64,000 nt of DNA from an uncultured Dehalococcoidia bacterium (GTDB lineage: Bacteria; Chloroflexota; Dehalococcoidia; Lucifugimonadales; UBA3495): contig OY282565.1 in assembly GCA_958296445.1 (NCBI GenBank), positions 2,901,570 through 2,965,569 of the forward strand. Reading direction: 5' to 3'. Below are positions 32,088-40,791 of the stretch, piece after piece. Made by a program: the position numbers and the translations under genes. Below the pieces are notes generated by a model. The model worked only from the letters and a program-made list of their open reading frames with translations, did no database searches and had not been told where the DNA came from. How positions within the stretch are numbered: the first letter of the stretch is position 1; every line of letters begins with the position of its first letter.

Positions 32088-32714
32088 TCAGGATTGGGCC
32101 GCCCGCAACATTCCCAGCAGGGCGTCCAGGGCGGGGGCGCCGGGGGCGGCGGGTTCGCGGCGTAGGGCGCTGCGGTTGGCGGGGACAGGAACGGCGCTGA
32201 CTTCCAGCAGTTCCTGTTCTAGGTAGCGGAGGCCGAGGCAGGCGCCGGTGCGGGGGTCGCGGCGTTCCTCGCAGCGGATGGGGCGGAAGCCGACGGATAC
32301 GCCCCACTGGAAACCGGCGGCGTATAGGGCGGCGACTTCTTGGGCGAAGGCGCTGGGGGCGAACTCCATTTTTGCCAGCAGGCGGCGGGGTTCGCTCCAG
32401 ACAGCGACAGCCCGCCCGATGGCCGGATGGCGGTAGTCGTGGGCCCACAGCAGCACCGGGTTTTCGCGGTAGGCGTCTAGCCGCCAGCCGTCGGCGCATA
32501 CCACGTCGCCGTGGCGGTCTACTTCGTCGGTGGAAAGCACGAAAGTTACCGGCTCTCCGGCGCGGCCGGCGGCGGCGGTGGTGGATACGCCTAGGGCGTT
32601 CCACTTGAGTACCGGCAGGTTCAGTTCCGGCGGGTTCAGTTCCGGCGGGTTCAGTTCCGGCGGGTTCAGTTCCGGCGAGGCGGTTTCGGCATAGGGTTGC
32701 ATAGCGTTCTCCAT
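32088..32714 (-). CDS. HK97-family prohead protease
   Basis: This protein of about 208 residues is a head maturation (U35/S78) protease: FVLSTDEVDRHGDVVCADGW opens the domain, the catalytic His is in WAHDYRHPAIG and the Ser in WGVSVGFRP, and LLEVSAVPVPANRSAL closes it. It would cleave the capsid scaffold domain during phage head maturation. The start is set at 32714 (MENAMQPYAE). A frame from 32870 adds an implausible basic leader. An N-terminal 5-residue repeat (ELNPP) comes from a 15-bp tandem repeat. No portal or terminase gene lies upstream. Confidence 0.85.
   Translation of the reverse strand: MENAMQPYAETASPELNPPELNPPELNPPELNLPVLKWNALGVSTTAAAGRAGEPVTFVLSTDEVDRHGDVVCADGWRLDAYRENPVLLWAHDYRHPAIGRAVAVWSEPRRLLAKMEFAPSAFAQEVAALYAAGFQWGVSVGFRPIRCEERRDPRTGACLGLRYLEQELLEVSAVPVPANRSALRREPAAPGAPALDALLGMLRAAQS
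32621..32685 (-). repeat. 15-bp tandem repeat inside the prohead protease gene
   Basis: GGTTCAGTTCCGGCG recurs about four times in register, encoding ELNPP on the minus strand. Confidence 0.8.
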
Positions 32715-33027
32715 TGCCTGCCGGGTGCGCCAAACAAAAAGGGACGCGCCCGGCAGGGTGCGTCCCTTCTGGATTTGCTGGATGCTCAACCGGCGCCCCT
32801 GGGTTGCTTGATTGGCCGGGGCGGGCGGCTGGGCTTGTTTTAACTTGTGCTTGAGTGTACGGAGGCGCAATCGGGGTTGTCAACAGGCACGTGTCATTGG
32901 GGGCGGGGGTTGACTGGCAAAATGCGGCGGATTGTGGTAGGTTTATGGGGCGTTAGTCCCGATTGGTTGCCGGGCAAGGGGCGGACGCGGCGCCCGATAA
33001 AGCTGAATAAGGAGCGCACTGGATATT

Positions 33028-33402
33028 ATGGAAGTTACGACGCTCGCCATCGAAAAGCTCAGGGAAGTCATGGAGGAACAGGGAGAGCAGGAAGGCTCGC
33101 TGCGGGTCATTGCGATTCCTGCGGAAACGGGGGGACTCCAGTATATGCTGACAATGGAGAACGAGAGTCAGGCGGACGACACCGTGCTGAAGATGGCCGG
33201 CGTGACGTTCCTGATGGACTCGGACAGCGCCCCGTTTCTGGAGGAGGCGACGATAGATTACGTGGAGAACTTCGGGGGGCAGGTGGGGTTCGTTATCAAC
33301 AACCCGATGTTCGCCAGCGCGGGGGGTTGCGGCGCGGGCTGCGGCTGCGGCGCCGGGGGCGGTGGTTGTGGTTGCGGCGGAGGCGGCTGCGGCGGGCATT
33401 AG
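33028..33402 (+). CDS. HesB/IscA-family (A-type) protein with Cys-rich tail
   Basis: This 124-residue protein keeps the A-type fold pattern: helix VTTLAIEKLREVMEEQ, strands RVIAIP and LQYMLTM, then GVTFLMDSDSAPFLEEATID and the FVINNP before the tail. A-type carriers deliver Fe-S clusters using three Cys. Here the first (GGC-x-G) is Thr34, while the usual CGCG end has grown to six Cys in a Gly-rich stretch (101, 105, 107, 114, 116, 121) ending in His124. Cluster or metal binding through the tail alone is plausible. It precedes a strong terminator. Confidence 0.85.
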   Translation: MEVTTLAIEKLREVMEEQGEQEGSLRVIAIPAETGGLQYMLTMENESQADDTVLKMAGVTFLMDSDSAPFLEEATIDYVENFGGQVGFVINNPMFASAGGCGAGCGCGAGGGGCGCGGGGCGGH

Positions 33403-33447
33403 CAGAGGGAAACATCGGGCGCGGTTGGGCGCCCGCGGAAACGGGTC

Positions 33448-33480
33448 GAGGCCCCGGGGTGTTCCGGGGCCTCTTGCGTT
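33448..33480 (+). terminator. Intrinsic terminator
   Basis: A perfect 10-bp GC stem (GAGGCCCCGG at 33448-33457, CCGGGGCCTC at 33464-33473) with a 6-base loop is followed by TTGCGTTT. Nothing else is visible between 33403 and 33670. Confidence 0.8.
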
Positions 33481-33670
33481 TGTATCCCGCTTTGAAGGGT
33501 TGCCAATGTAGCCTAATCTGTCGTAATATGGAAGTCCGGGAGGCGGCGAGCCGCTTGGCGGCGAGTTGATGCTCTCGTGATGGGCTGGTGACAAGGGGCC
33601 AGGGGCCCCTTCCGGCCGCCGGAGACCCGGGAAACTTCGGCGGGCAAAACCGGATAGCCGGCTCGCTTTT

Positions 33671-34324
33671 TCAGTAATAGACTCTGGTTCTCCTTCGGTA
33701 TAAATCGGTTTCCGACTGGATTTTATCTTTAATCAAGTTATATGTGCGCATATCGCCATTCTCCCATTTTCGTTGTATCGCCCAAGAACAATAATCTGCG
33801 ATTTGCAAAGTGGTGTCGCTGGCGGCAGGCCAAAGCGCGGATTGGAAACGATTGGTGGGGGAAGCCTTCCCTATTGCGTCATGCATTGCTGATTCTAGGA
33901 TTTTTTGTTGCCCTCTGAATCGTATGGCAGCAATGATGACCATTAGCTCGTCGGTTGCGGCAGCGACTTCCGAGGCGATGCGCCGGATGTGACGATTCCA
34001 AACATATAAATATACGTAGTAATTTTCGTGTCTCACCCTTGGATGCATCTTCGGTTTCTCCAGAATTGTAGCATCTATACGAAAATCGCCATCCAGCAGA
34101 ATCTCGAAGACGGCGTTACGTACCCGTTGCGAGTCGTTAGTCGCGTGAAAGCCGTTGGGCAAGGAAATGCCTTGCCAGGCCAGTTCCCGCCGCAGTTCGG
34201 TCAACTGATCGCTCAACGAGTGGGCCTGAAACGCCACGGTGGTGAGGATGAAATACCGGCTGGCGCCCGCGCCTCTGCTGAAATCGAAGTTTCCAGATTC
34301 GTCGGCATACAGGAATTTTCGCAT
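33671..34324 (-). CDS. DUF3800 domain-containing protein
   Basis: This 217-residue protein opens with LYADESGNFDF (5-15), the conserved acidic opening of DUF3800, a RNase H-fold family of unknown function. It ends its core with TTLQIADYCSWAIQRKWENG, the second family signature with its conserved Asp. DUF3800 genes frequently sit in mobile or defence contexts, in keeping with the ATPase/nuclease pair 2 kb away. It is more AT-rich than flanking genes. Confidence 0.85.
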   Translation of the reverse strand: MRKFLYADESGNFDFSRGAGASRYFILTTVAFQAHSLSDQLTELRRELAWQGISLPNGFHATNDSQRVRNAVFEILLDGDFRIDATILEKPKMHPRVRHENYYVYLYVWNRHIRRIASEVAAATDELMVIIAAIRFRGQQKILESAMHDAIGKASPTNRFQSALWPAASDTTLQIADYCSWAIQRKWENGDMRTYNLIKDKIQSETDLYRRRTRVYY

Positions 34325-34547
34325 AGGGCGCCTCGCATCCGGCTACCAAGTCCGCGGCTTATTCTCACATTGCCGGTCTACCATACACGCCTTCTCCGGC
34401 GCTGTCAGCCGTTAATGCCTGCCACCCGCCTTGACGCCCCGCCGTCCGTCCGCTGATAATCCATAGCGTCCCCTTGCGTCCGTGGTTGGGCGGGATGGCT
34501 TGGTTTGGGACGGAGAGTGGGGGGCGATGTTTTAGCAGGAGAACGGC

Positions 34548-36230
34548 GTGATGGCGAGAGTTACCGGCAGCCACTTGATAGCCAAGGCCCTGGAGCTGGA
34601 GGGGGTGGGCAACGTTTTTGCGCTGGCGGGCGACCATGTGCTGCCGGTGATGGACGTGATGGCCGACGGCGATTTTCGCTTTATTGACACCCGCCACGAG
34701 CAGGCGGCGGTGCACATGGCCGACGCCTGGGCCCGGGTTACCGGGCAGTTGGGGGTGTGTATGTATACCACCCCCGGCTTCGCCAACGCCGTGCCGGGGC
34801 TGACCAACGCGCTGCACGCCGACTCGCCCATCCTGTCCATCGCCGGGTGCGCCGACCTGTCCGACTTGGGGCGGGGGGCGATGCAGGAAATCAACCAGGT
34901 GGATATGGCCGCGCCGGTGGTCAAGGGCTCTTTTATGGTTCACGACGCCCGGCGCATTCCCGACTTTATCGCCCGCGCCGTGCGGCTGGCTTTCAGCGGG
35001 CGGCGCGGGCCGGTTCATCTCACCATACCCATAGACGTGCAGGATCAGGTGGTGGACGAGGGCGAGGTGACGTTCTATAACCCCGGCGAGTACCGCTCGC
35101 CCGAGGGGGTGCTGGCCCAGCCGGAACTGGTGCGGCAGGCCGTGGAGCTAATGCGGCAGGCGAAACGCCCGCTGGCTATCGCGGGCGACGGGGCGGGCTA
35201 TGCTCTGTCGGGGCAGGCACTGGAGCGGTTTATTGAGACTACCCGTATTCCGGTGGTGACAGAGGGACAGGCGCGGGGGCTGGTGTCGGACGACCATCCG
35301 GGGGTTTTCGGGTTCTTTGAGCGGGGGCTGAATCAGGCGGCGTCCAAACTGCGCGACGCCGACTTGGTTATACTGCTGGGGCGCAAGCAGGATTACAGCA
35401 TCGGCTACTGCCGTCCGCCGTCGGTGGCCGCCGACGCCAGAATCATCCAGATTGACCCGGCGGCCGCCGAAATCGGGCGCAACCGGGGCGTGGCGGTGGG
35501 CATTACCGGCGATGTGACGTCGGTGCTGGAGCAGATTACGCAGGCGGCGGCGGGCCATTCGTGGGGCGAGCTGCCCTGGCTGGACGAACTGCGGGCGGCC
35601 CGCGCCGCTCAGGGCGAATGGGCGGAGTCGCTGGCGGCGCAGGACAGCCCGATGCACGCGCTCTATGTCCACAAGGCACTGGAGGAGCTGTTGCAGCCCG
35701 ACGACTGCCTGGTTTTCGACGGCGGCGATTTCTGTCACTTCGGGCGGGCGCTGCTGCCGGCCCGCAGCCGGGGCCGCTGGTCTTATGTGTCTACGCTGGG
35801 GATGCTGGGTTCGTCGCTGCCCACTGCTATGGCGACCAAGCTGGCCTTCCCGGAGTCGCGGGTTATCAACGTGAGCGGCGACGGGGCCTTTGGGTTCAAC
35901 GGGATGGAGTTTGATACCGCCGTGCGGCACAATATCAAGGTGACTACGGTTTTGGGCAACGATTCGGCTTGGGGAATAGACCGGCAAATCCAGCTTGGCT
36001 TGTACGGGCGTCCGGTAGCCACCGACCTGCTGCCCACGCGCTACGATGTGGTGGTGCAGGGGCTGGGCGGCTACGGGGAGAATGTGGAGACGCCGGAGGA
36101 GCTGCGCCCGGCGTTGCAGCGGGCGCTGGCGGCTGACCGGCCGGCGCTGGTCAACGTGGCGGTGCAGCGGGCGATCAGTCCGCGGGCGGAGGCGGCTATC
36201 GGGCGGCGCAAGGCGGCTACCGGGGGGTAG
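34548..36230 (+). CDS. Thiamine pyrophosphate-dependent enzyme (acetolactate synthase-like)
   Basis: This 560-residue protein has the three-domain order of the acetolactate synthase/benzoylformate decarboxylase superfamily. The PYR domain has the cofactor-activating Glu in RHEQAAVHMADAWAR (about 49-63), the central domain is at about 190-330, and the PP domain has the TPP/Mg motif GDGAFGF...LGNDSAWG (about 445-475). The exact reaction is not readable; alternatives are acetolactate synthesis, decarboxylation of a 2-oxo acid, or oxalyl-CoA-type chemistry. The GTG at 34548 and the ATG at 34551 both fit the GGAG site. The ATPase gene follows 4 bp after its stop. Confidence 0.9.
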   Translation: MMARVTGSHLIAKALELEGVGNVFALAGDHVLPVMDVMADGDFRFIDTRHEQAAVHMADAWARVTGQLGVCMYTTPGFANAVPGLTNALHADSPILSIAGCADLSDLGRGAMQEINQVDMAAPVVKGSFMVHDARRIPDFIARAVRLAFSGRRGPVHLTIPIDVQDQVVDEGEVTFYNPGEYRSPEGVLAQPELVRQAVELMRQAKRPLAIAGDGAGYALSGQALERFIETTRIPVVTEGQARGLVSDDHPGVFGFFERGLNQAASKLRDADLVILLGRKQDYSIGYCRPPSVAADARIIQIDPAAAEIGRNRGVAVGITGDVTSVLEQITQAAAGHSWGELPWLDELRAARAAQGEWAESLAAQDSPMHALYVHKALEELLQPDDCLVFDGGDFCHFGRALLPARSRGRWSYVSTLGMLGSSLPTAMATKLAFPESRVINVSGDGAFGFNGMEFDTAVRHNIKVTTVLGNDSAWGIDRQIQLGLYGRPVATDLLPTRYDVVVQGLGGYGENVETPEELRPALQRALAADRPALVNVAVQRAISPRAEAAIGRRKAATGG

Positions 36231-36234
36231 AGCG

Positions 36235-37683
36235 ATGATTACGATTACGGCAAGGAACTTGGGGCCTCTGGCCGAGGGGACGGTGGAGCTGCGGCCGCTT
36301 ACGATTTTCGTGGGGCCTAGCAACACGGGGAAGTCGTATATGGCGTCGGCGATTTATGCGACGGCTATGGCGGCGGCTCCGTTTGTTCGACAGCGGTTTT
36401 TTCGGAGGATTCGCTCAAGGGAATCTACCAGAGAGTTTATCGAATTTCCCCGTGAATGGGTAGCGCAGCAAGCACAAAAGGAATTGCATATTTCAGAGTT
36501 GCCCGTAGCATCGCTGCCTCAAAATGTCCGTGAATGGTTCAAAGACCGGGTGCACCAGCAATTGGTACATTTTCGCGCAGACATTATTGGGCAACTTCGG
36601 CAATTGCATGGGGAAGAACTAGGATTCGTCCGACAGGGAAACGAACTCAGCGATTTCCAGTTATCCATCCATCGGGATGACCCAATATTGCGTCTGAAAG
36701 TTGAACTTTCAGATGACTTGAAGGCGTTTCCTGAATTTGATATATCGCAAACCACTCTGCCGGTATCCGGGCTTGAATTGATGCTAAATTTCCGCGGTCT
36801 TGATGAAGGTGAGTGGCAGGAAATCGGGATTACCCAACATCTGGTGGATTTTACAGTTCAAAGCGTTTTTTCCGGGTTGCCGCATCAAATTTACTACCTG
36901 CCCGCCGCCCGCTCCGGCATCGTCCAGGGCCATAAGGTTCTGGCCGCCGCCTTAACGCGCCAGTCGCGCCGCATCGGGCTTGAACCGATGAACATTCCGT
37001 CCTTGCCAGGCATAACTACGGAATTTTTGGGGAATCTGATAGAACTTGACAGGCGTATGGCAGGGCGACCTGGATTCACCAGTGAGTTGAGGGATTCTAT
37101 ATACTTTATCGAAAACAGCGTACTTCGCGGCAAGATTGATTTGGACGAATCGGGCGGATTGCCTACGCCGGAAATAGTATATTTGCCGGAGAGTGATGGG
37201 GGGATTACGGGGAAATTCGCTTTGGAGCATACGTCGTCAATGGTTTCGGAACTGGCCCCGCTGGTTCTGTTTCTGAAATACCGGGTCAACCCCGGCGATT
37301 TGCTGATTCTGGAGGAGCCGGAGTCCCACCTGCACCCGGCGGCGCAGCGGCGGATAGCGCGGGGTATCGCGCGGCTGGTGAATGCGGGGGTGAGAGTGCT
37401 TATCACTACCCATAGCGACATCATCATCAGTCAAATCAATAATCTTCTTGCGTTAAATCAGGCAAGCTCAGAATTGGTTGCAGCGGGCGGTTTTGTAGCC
37501 GAGGATTTTCTGCGGGAAGACCAAATCGGAGCTTATCTGTTCCGGTATGACCAGGAATCGGGCGGCAACGTGATTGCCCCGTTGGAAATTGACCCCGACA
37601 CTGGGATTGACGAGGATGAGTTCGCGGCAGTCTTTGAGGCCATATACAATGAATCCATTGCATTACAGCGAGACCGCGAATGA
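36235..37683 (+). CDS. AAA family ATPase (SMC/OLD-like), candidate defence component
   Basis: This 482-residue ABC/SMC-type ATPase opens directly with ITITARNLGPLAEGTVEL and Walker A GPSNTGKS at 27-34. The central 300 residues are a variable helical region. The C-terminal lobe has SSMVSELAPLVLFLKY, Walker B LLILEEPESHLHP (356-368) and the H-loop TTHSD (His393). This is the OLD/RecF/DUF3696-like layout found in defence ATPases. The stop overlaps the start of the nuclease-like gene by 4 bp, and composition is more AT-rich than the TPP gene. An effector partner is therefore likely. Confidence 0.86.
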   Translation: MITITARNLGPLAEGTVELRPLTIFVGPSNTGKSYMASAIYATAMAAAPFVRQRFFRRIRSRESTREFIEFPREWVAQQAQKELHISELPVASLPQNVREWFKDRVHQQLVHFRADIIGQLRQLHGEELGFVRQGNELSDFQLSIHRDDPILRLKVELSDDLKAFPEFDISQTTLPVSGLELMLNFRGLDEGEWQEIGITQHLVDFTVQSVFSGLPHQIYYLPAARSGIVQGHKVLAAALTRQSRRIGLEPMNIPSLPGITTEFLGNLIELDRRMAGRPGFTSELRDSIYFIENSVLRGKIDLDESGGLPTPEIVYLPESDGGITGKFALEHTSSMVSELAPLVLFLKYRVNPGDLLILEEPESHLHPAAQRRIARGIARLVNAGVRVLITTHSDIIISQINNLLALNQASSELVAAGGFVAEDFLREDQIGAYLFRYDQESGGNVIAPLEIDPDTGIDEDEFAAVFEAIYNESIALQRDRE

Positions 37684-38171
37684 TGGCGTCTTTTGGATTA
37701 GCGGATAGTATCCGCAGCGAATATGGCCCCTGCTGTCTTGATGACACCTATGCAGAGGCGGGTTGCAGGATTGACGTCTCAGGGTTTGATGCCTCTGCCC
37801 TCACCACGGTTCACGGAGATCGAAATCAGAAATGCCCGAGGCACGGCGTTTCCGGCGGACTTTGCGACCGTCTTATATTTGGGCGTCTGAGTGAGGATTT
37901 CATCTGCGCCGCCGAAATCAAAGGGGGCAAGAACCCTGAAGCCCCCAAGGCTATCAGACAGATTCAGGGAGGGCTGGACTTGGCAAGGTCTATGCTCCAG
38001 AATCGTCCAGTGGAACGTTGGTATCCATTGCTGTTCTTTAGCGGCAGGATGAGAGGGAGCGATCTGCGTGCATTGCAAACAGCAAGGGTGTCATACGGCG
38101 GCAAAAAGAAGCTGGTAGACCGCATAGATTGCGGTTCCAGCCTGCTTAATTATCTGAATCGGCAACGGTAA
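37680..38171 (+). CDS. Putative PD-(D/E)XK nuclease, partner of the ATPase
   Basis: I do not recognise a named family for this 163-residue protein. Asp63 in CDRLIFG, Glu79 and Lys81 in ICAAEIKGGK, and Gln94/Gln96 in RQIQGGLD fit the D...E-x-K...Q order of PD-(D/E)XK nucleases. Five Cys in the first 62 residues (two in PCCL) may bind a metal. The gene starts within the ATPase stop (ATGATGG), so the two are translationally coupled. The pairing resembles ATPase-nuclease defence systems in plan, but not one I can name. Confidence 0.65.
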   Translation: MMASFGLADSIRSEYGPCCLDDTYAEAGCRIDVSGFDASALTTVHGDRNQKCPRHGVSGGLCDRLIFGRLSEDFICAAEIKGGKNPEAPKAIRQIQGGLDLARSMLQNRPVERWYPLLFFSGRMRGSDLRALQTARVSYGGKKKLVDRIDCGSSLLNYLNRQR

Positions 38172-38220
38172 TTGCGAATTATCGTCCAATTCTCTAATCC
38201 AATCATAAAGGAGTTGGGAT

Positions 38221-39999
38221 ATGCCAACTACCCCTCACGGCGTCAGTTACGAATCGAACCGGCCGGTGGTTATGGGGCGGAACGGGATGGTTTGCGCCGG
38301 GCATCCTTTGGCGGCGCAGGCCGGTATGGCCGCTTTGCAGCGGGGCGGCAATGCCGTTGACGCCGCTATCGCCACCGCCGCGGCGTTGAATGTGGTTGAG
38401 CCTAATATGTCGGGCATTGGGGGCGACGGGTTTATTATGGTTTATAACCGGCAGGCGGGCAGCGTGGAGGTGTGTAACGCCACCGGCGCCGCGCCTTATG
38501 CCGCCGACCCGGAGCTGTACCGCAGGAACGGCATACCGGCGAAGGGGATTCTGTCGGTTTCCGTGCCGGGGCTGGTGGACGGGTGGATGGCCGCCCATTC
38601 GCGGTACGGGTCTCTGTCTTTGGCCGAGGTGTTTGACGCGGCGATTGACTTGGCCGGGAACGGGTTTCCGGTGACGCACGTGCTGGCCGGGGTTATCGCG
38701 GGTGACGGGCTGATACAGCAGTTCCCGGACTCGCAGGCGGTGTTCGCCCCCGGCGGCGCGGCGTTGCGGGCGGGGCAGATTATCCGGCAGCCGGGGCTGG
38801 CCCGCACTTTCCAGGCCATCGTGGACGGCGGGCGCGACGCCTTTTACGAGGGCGAAACGGCGCGGGCCATCGTCGAGTTCAGCGAGGCGCAGGGCGGGCT
38901 GCTGTCGCTGCGCGATTTCGCCGACTGCCGCTCGCGATGGGAGGCGCCCATCTCCACCACCTACCACGGCCATACGGTCTACGAAGCGCCGCCCAACTCC
39001 AGCGGCCATGTGCTGTTGCAGGAACTGAACATCGTTGAGCGGTTCGACCTGCGGGCTATGGGTTGCAACACCGCCGAAAGCATCCATCTGATGGTCGAGG
39101 CCAAGAAGCTGGCCTTCGCCGACAGGGAAGCCTATATGGCCGACCCGGACTGGACGGACGTTCCTACCGGCGGGCTGGTGTCGAAGCAGTATGCCGGGGA
39201 ACGGGCCCGGCTGATTGACCCGGAACGGGCGGCGGCGACGGTGGGCCACGGCGACCCGTGGAGCTACCAGCCGGCCAACTACCGGCGGCGGGGCAAGGCG
39301 GCTTCGGCGGCGGGGGCGGGGGCGATGCAGGAGGAGGACACTACCTGCTTTGTGGTGGTTGACCGCTGGGGCAACGCCGTCTGCCAGTTGCAGAGCATCC
39401 AAAGCTCGCTGGGCGCCAGCATCGTGGCCGGGGATACCGGCGTGCTGCTCAACAACCGGATGACTTACTGGCACTTGGATCCCGACCACGTGGACTGCCT
39501 GCAACCGGGCAAGCGGGTGCGCCATACTATGAACCCGGTGATGGTTTTCCGCGGCGAAGGCTCGGAAAACGGCTCCCGCAACGGCGGTTCCATATCTGTA
39601 TCGGGCGGCGCGGGTTCCGTATCCGGCGGCGCGGGCGGTCTGGCCTTAGTCTGCGGCACTCCCGGCGCCGATACTCAGGTGCAGACCAATTTGCAGGTCA
39701 TAACCCACGTGCTGGATTTCGGGATGACCGTGGCCGAGGCGGTGGAGGCCCCCCGCTGGCGCAACACTCACAGCCCCACCGAGTCCAATATCCCCCACGA
39801 ATGCGACAACTTGCTGTACGTTGAATCCCGTTTCCCTGCCGAAACTCTGGACGCCCTGCGGCAACGGGGGCATACTCTGGAGGTGATGCCGGGCTGGGGG
39901 GCGTCGGGCAGCGAGATGATGATTCAGGTTGACGGGGAAACGGGGGCACTCCACGGGGCCGCCGACCCCCGCCGCGACGGCTACGCCGTGGGCTGGTAA
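38221..39999 (+). CDS. ggt: Gamma-glutamyltransferase family protein
   Basis: In this 592-residue Ntn-hydrolase, the large-subunit part has GMVCAGHPLAAQAGMAALQR and GNAVDAAIATAAALNVVEPN (starting near 45) and the MSGIGGDGFIMVY glycine loop. Autocleavage should occur before Thr374 in EEDTTCFVVVDRWGNAV, which becomes the nucleophile. No signal peptide is seen, unlike the periplasmic enzymes, so it may be cytoplasmic and act on gamma-glutamyl compounds or cephalosporin-like amides. An internal Gly/Ser-rich stretch (about 455-478) is a low-complexity insertion. It is not coupled to the preceding pair (49-bp gap). Confidence 0.92.
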   Translation: MPTTPHGVSYESNRPVVMGRNGMVCAGHPLAAQAGMAALQRGGNAVDAAIATAAALNVVEPNMSGIGGDGFIMVYNRQAGSVEVCNATGAAPYAADPELYRRNGIPAKGILSVSVPGLVDGWMAAHSRYGSLSLAEVFDAAIDLAGNGFPVTHVLAGVIAGDGLIQQFPDSQAVFAPGGAALRAGQIIRQPGLARTFQAIVDGGRDAFYEGETARAIVEFSEAQGGLLSLRDFADCRSRWEAPISTTYHGHTVYEAPPNSSGHVLLQELNIVERFDLRAMGCNTAESIHLMVEAKKLAFADREAYMADPDWTDVPTGGLVSKQYAGERARLIDPERAAATVGHGDPWSYQPANYRRRGKAASAAGAGAMQEEDTTCFVVVDRWGNAVCQLQSIQSSLGASIVAGDTGVLLNNRMTYWHLDPDHVDCLQPGKRVRHTMNPVMVFRGEGSENGSRNGGSISVSGGAGSVSGGAGGLALVCGTPGADTQVQTNLQVITHVLDFGMTVAEAVEAPRWRNTHSPTESNIPHECDNLLYVESRFPAETLDALRQRGHTLEVMPGWGASGSEMMIQVDGETGALHGAADPRRDGYAVGW

Positions 40000-40051
40000 T
40001 ATACGGGGCAACCGCGCGGGGCGGGCAGGGCAACCCGGCGGAGCAGCAGCC

Positions 40052-40123
40052 GGGGCAACCACAAGGGTTGCCCCTACAGTCCGATGCGCGTTACCCGGTA
40101 GGGGCAACCCTTGTGGTTGCCCC
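40052..40123. repeat. Dispersed repeat family F: perfect 26-bp inverted repeat
   Basis: A 26-bp arm starting GGGGCAACCACAAGGGTTGC (40052-40077) is repeated exactly in reverse complement at 40098-40123 with 20 bp between. Each arm is itself nearly palindromic (GGGGCAACC...GGTTGCCCC). Further GGGCAACCCGG fragments flank it. Confidence 0.88.
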
Positions 40124-40222
40124 GCCGGGCGGTTCCCTGCCGGGTGGTTTCCCGGCCGGAAAATCGGAAATTCCCGGCGAATCTATATCGGGATACAATT
40201 CACACCATCAGCGAGGCCAGCT

Positions 40223-40717
40223 ATGCGTATACCCGGCGAGAAACGCAGCCCCTTTCCCGACGAATGCGGCGACCGGGCCGGCGTGTTCGCCGAGGCAGTG
40301 CGCGACGGCGATATGAACCTGGCTTGGGGTATGCTGTCGAAGGAAACCCGGGGGATGCGGATGGGCGTCTGGGCCACCCGCTACCGGGTGGATATGCAGC
40401 AGGCTTACCGCGCCGGGTATGACGCGGGCCACCCGATGCGGGGGGCGATGCTGGAGGACTTCCGCACTACGGTGCTGCGTCTCTGGCCCTTGGAAGACTT
40501 GACCGACTTGGGCATTTCGCCCACCAGCTATGTTGACGACGAACACGCCTTTGCTTTCCTGCCCTTTGGCATCAAGGAAAACACTACCGAAGTGCGCCGG
40601 GGGCGGGCGATGAACGGCCTCATCCTGCCTATGCTGATGGAGGATGGCGAGTGGAAGGTTGACTTGCCCGGCTGGCGTTTTCTGGAGGTGCCGGAGCAGC
40701 AGTCTGGGACGGCGTAG
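40223..40717 (+). CDS. Hypothetical protein, possible NTF2/SnoaL-like fold
   Basis: This 164-residue protein is unrecognised. It shows an N-terminal helical part (GVFAEAVRDGDMNLAWGMLS) and a C-terminal strand-rich part ending LPMLMEDGEWKVDLPGWRF. This resembles proteins of the NTF2 or DUF4878 type, in which a short helix pair precedes a curved sheet. No catalytic pattern is obvious. The ATG at 40223 is preceded by GCGAGG. It is probably monocistronic behind the family F repeat. Confidence 0.65.
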   Translation: MRIPGEKRSPFPDECGDRAGVFAEAVRDGDMNLAWGMLSKETRGMRMGVWATRYRVDMQQAYRAGYDAGHPMRGAMLEDFRTTVLRLWPLEDLTDLGISPTSYVDDEHAFAFLPFGIKENTTEVRRGRAMNGLILPMLMEDGEWKVDLPGWRFLEVPEQQSGTA

Positions 40718-40791
40718 GCCGGAATGCCGGGCAGGTGGGGGATTACGTGATGGGCTGGAGGGACTGAGAAAGATAGTCTGTAAGTTAAGGA

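Noticed and set aside
32847..33569. A 240-codon plus-strand frame across the A-type Fe-S gene
   Set aside because: It is out of frame with the recognisable A-type protein, passes through its terminator, and has an Arg/Gly-rich meaningless product.
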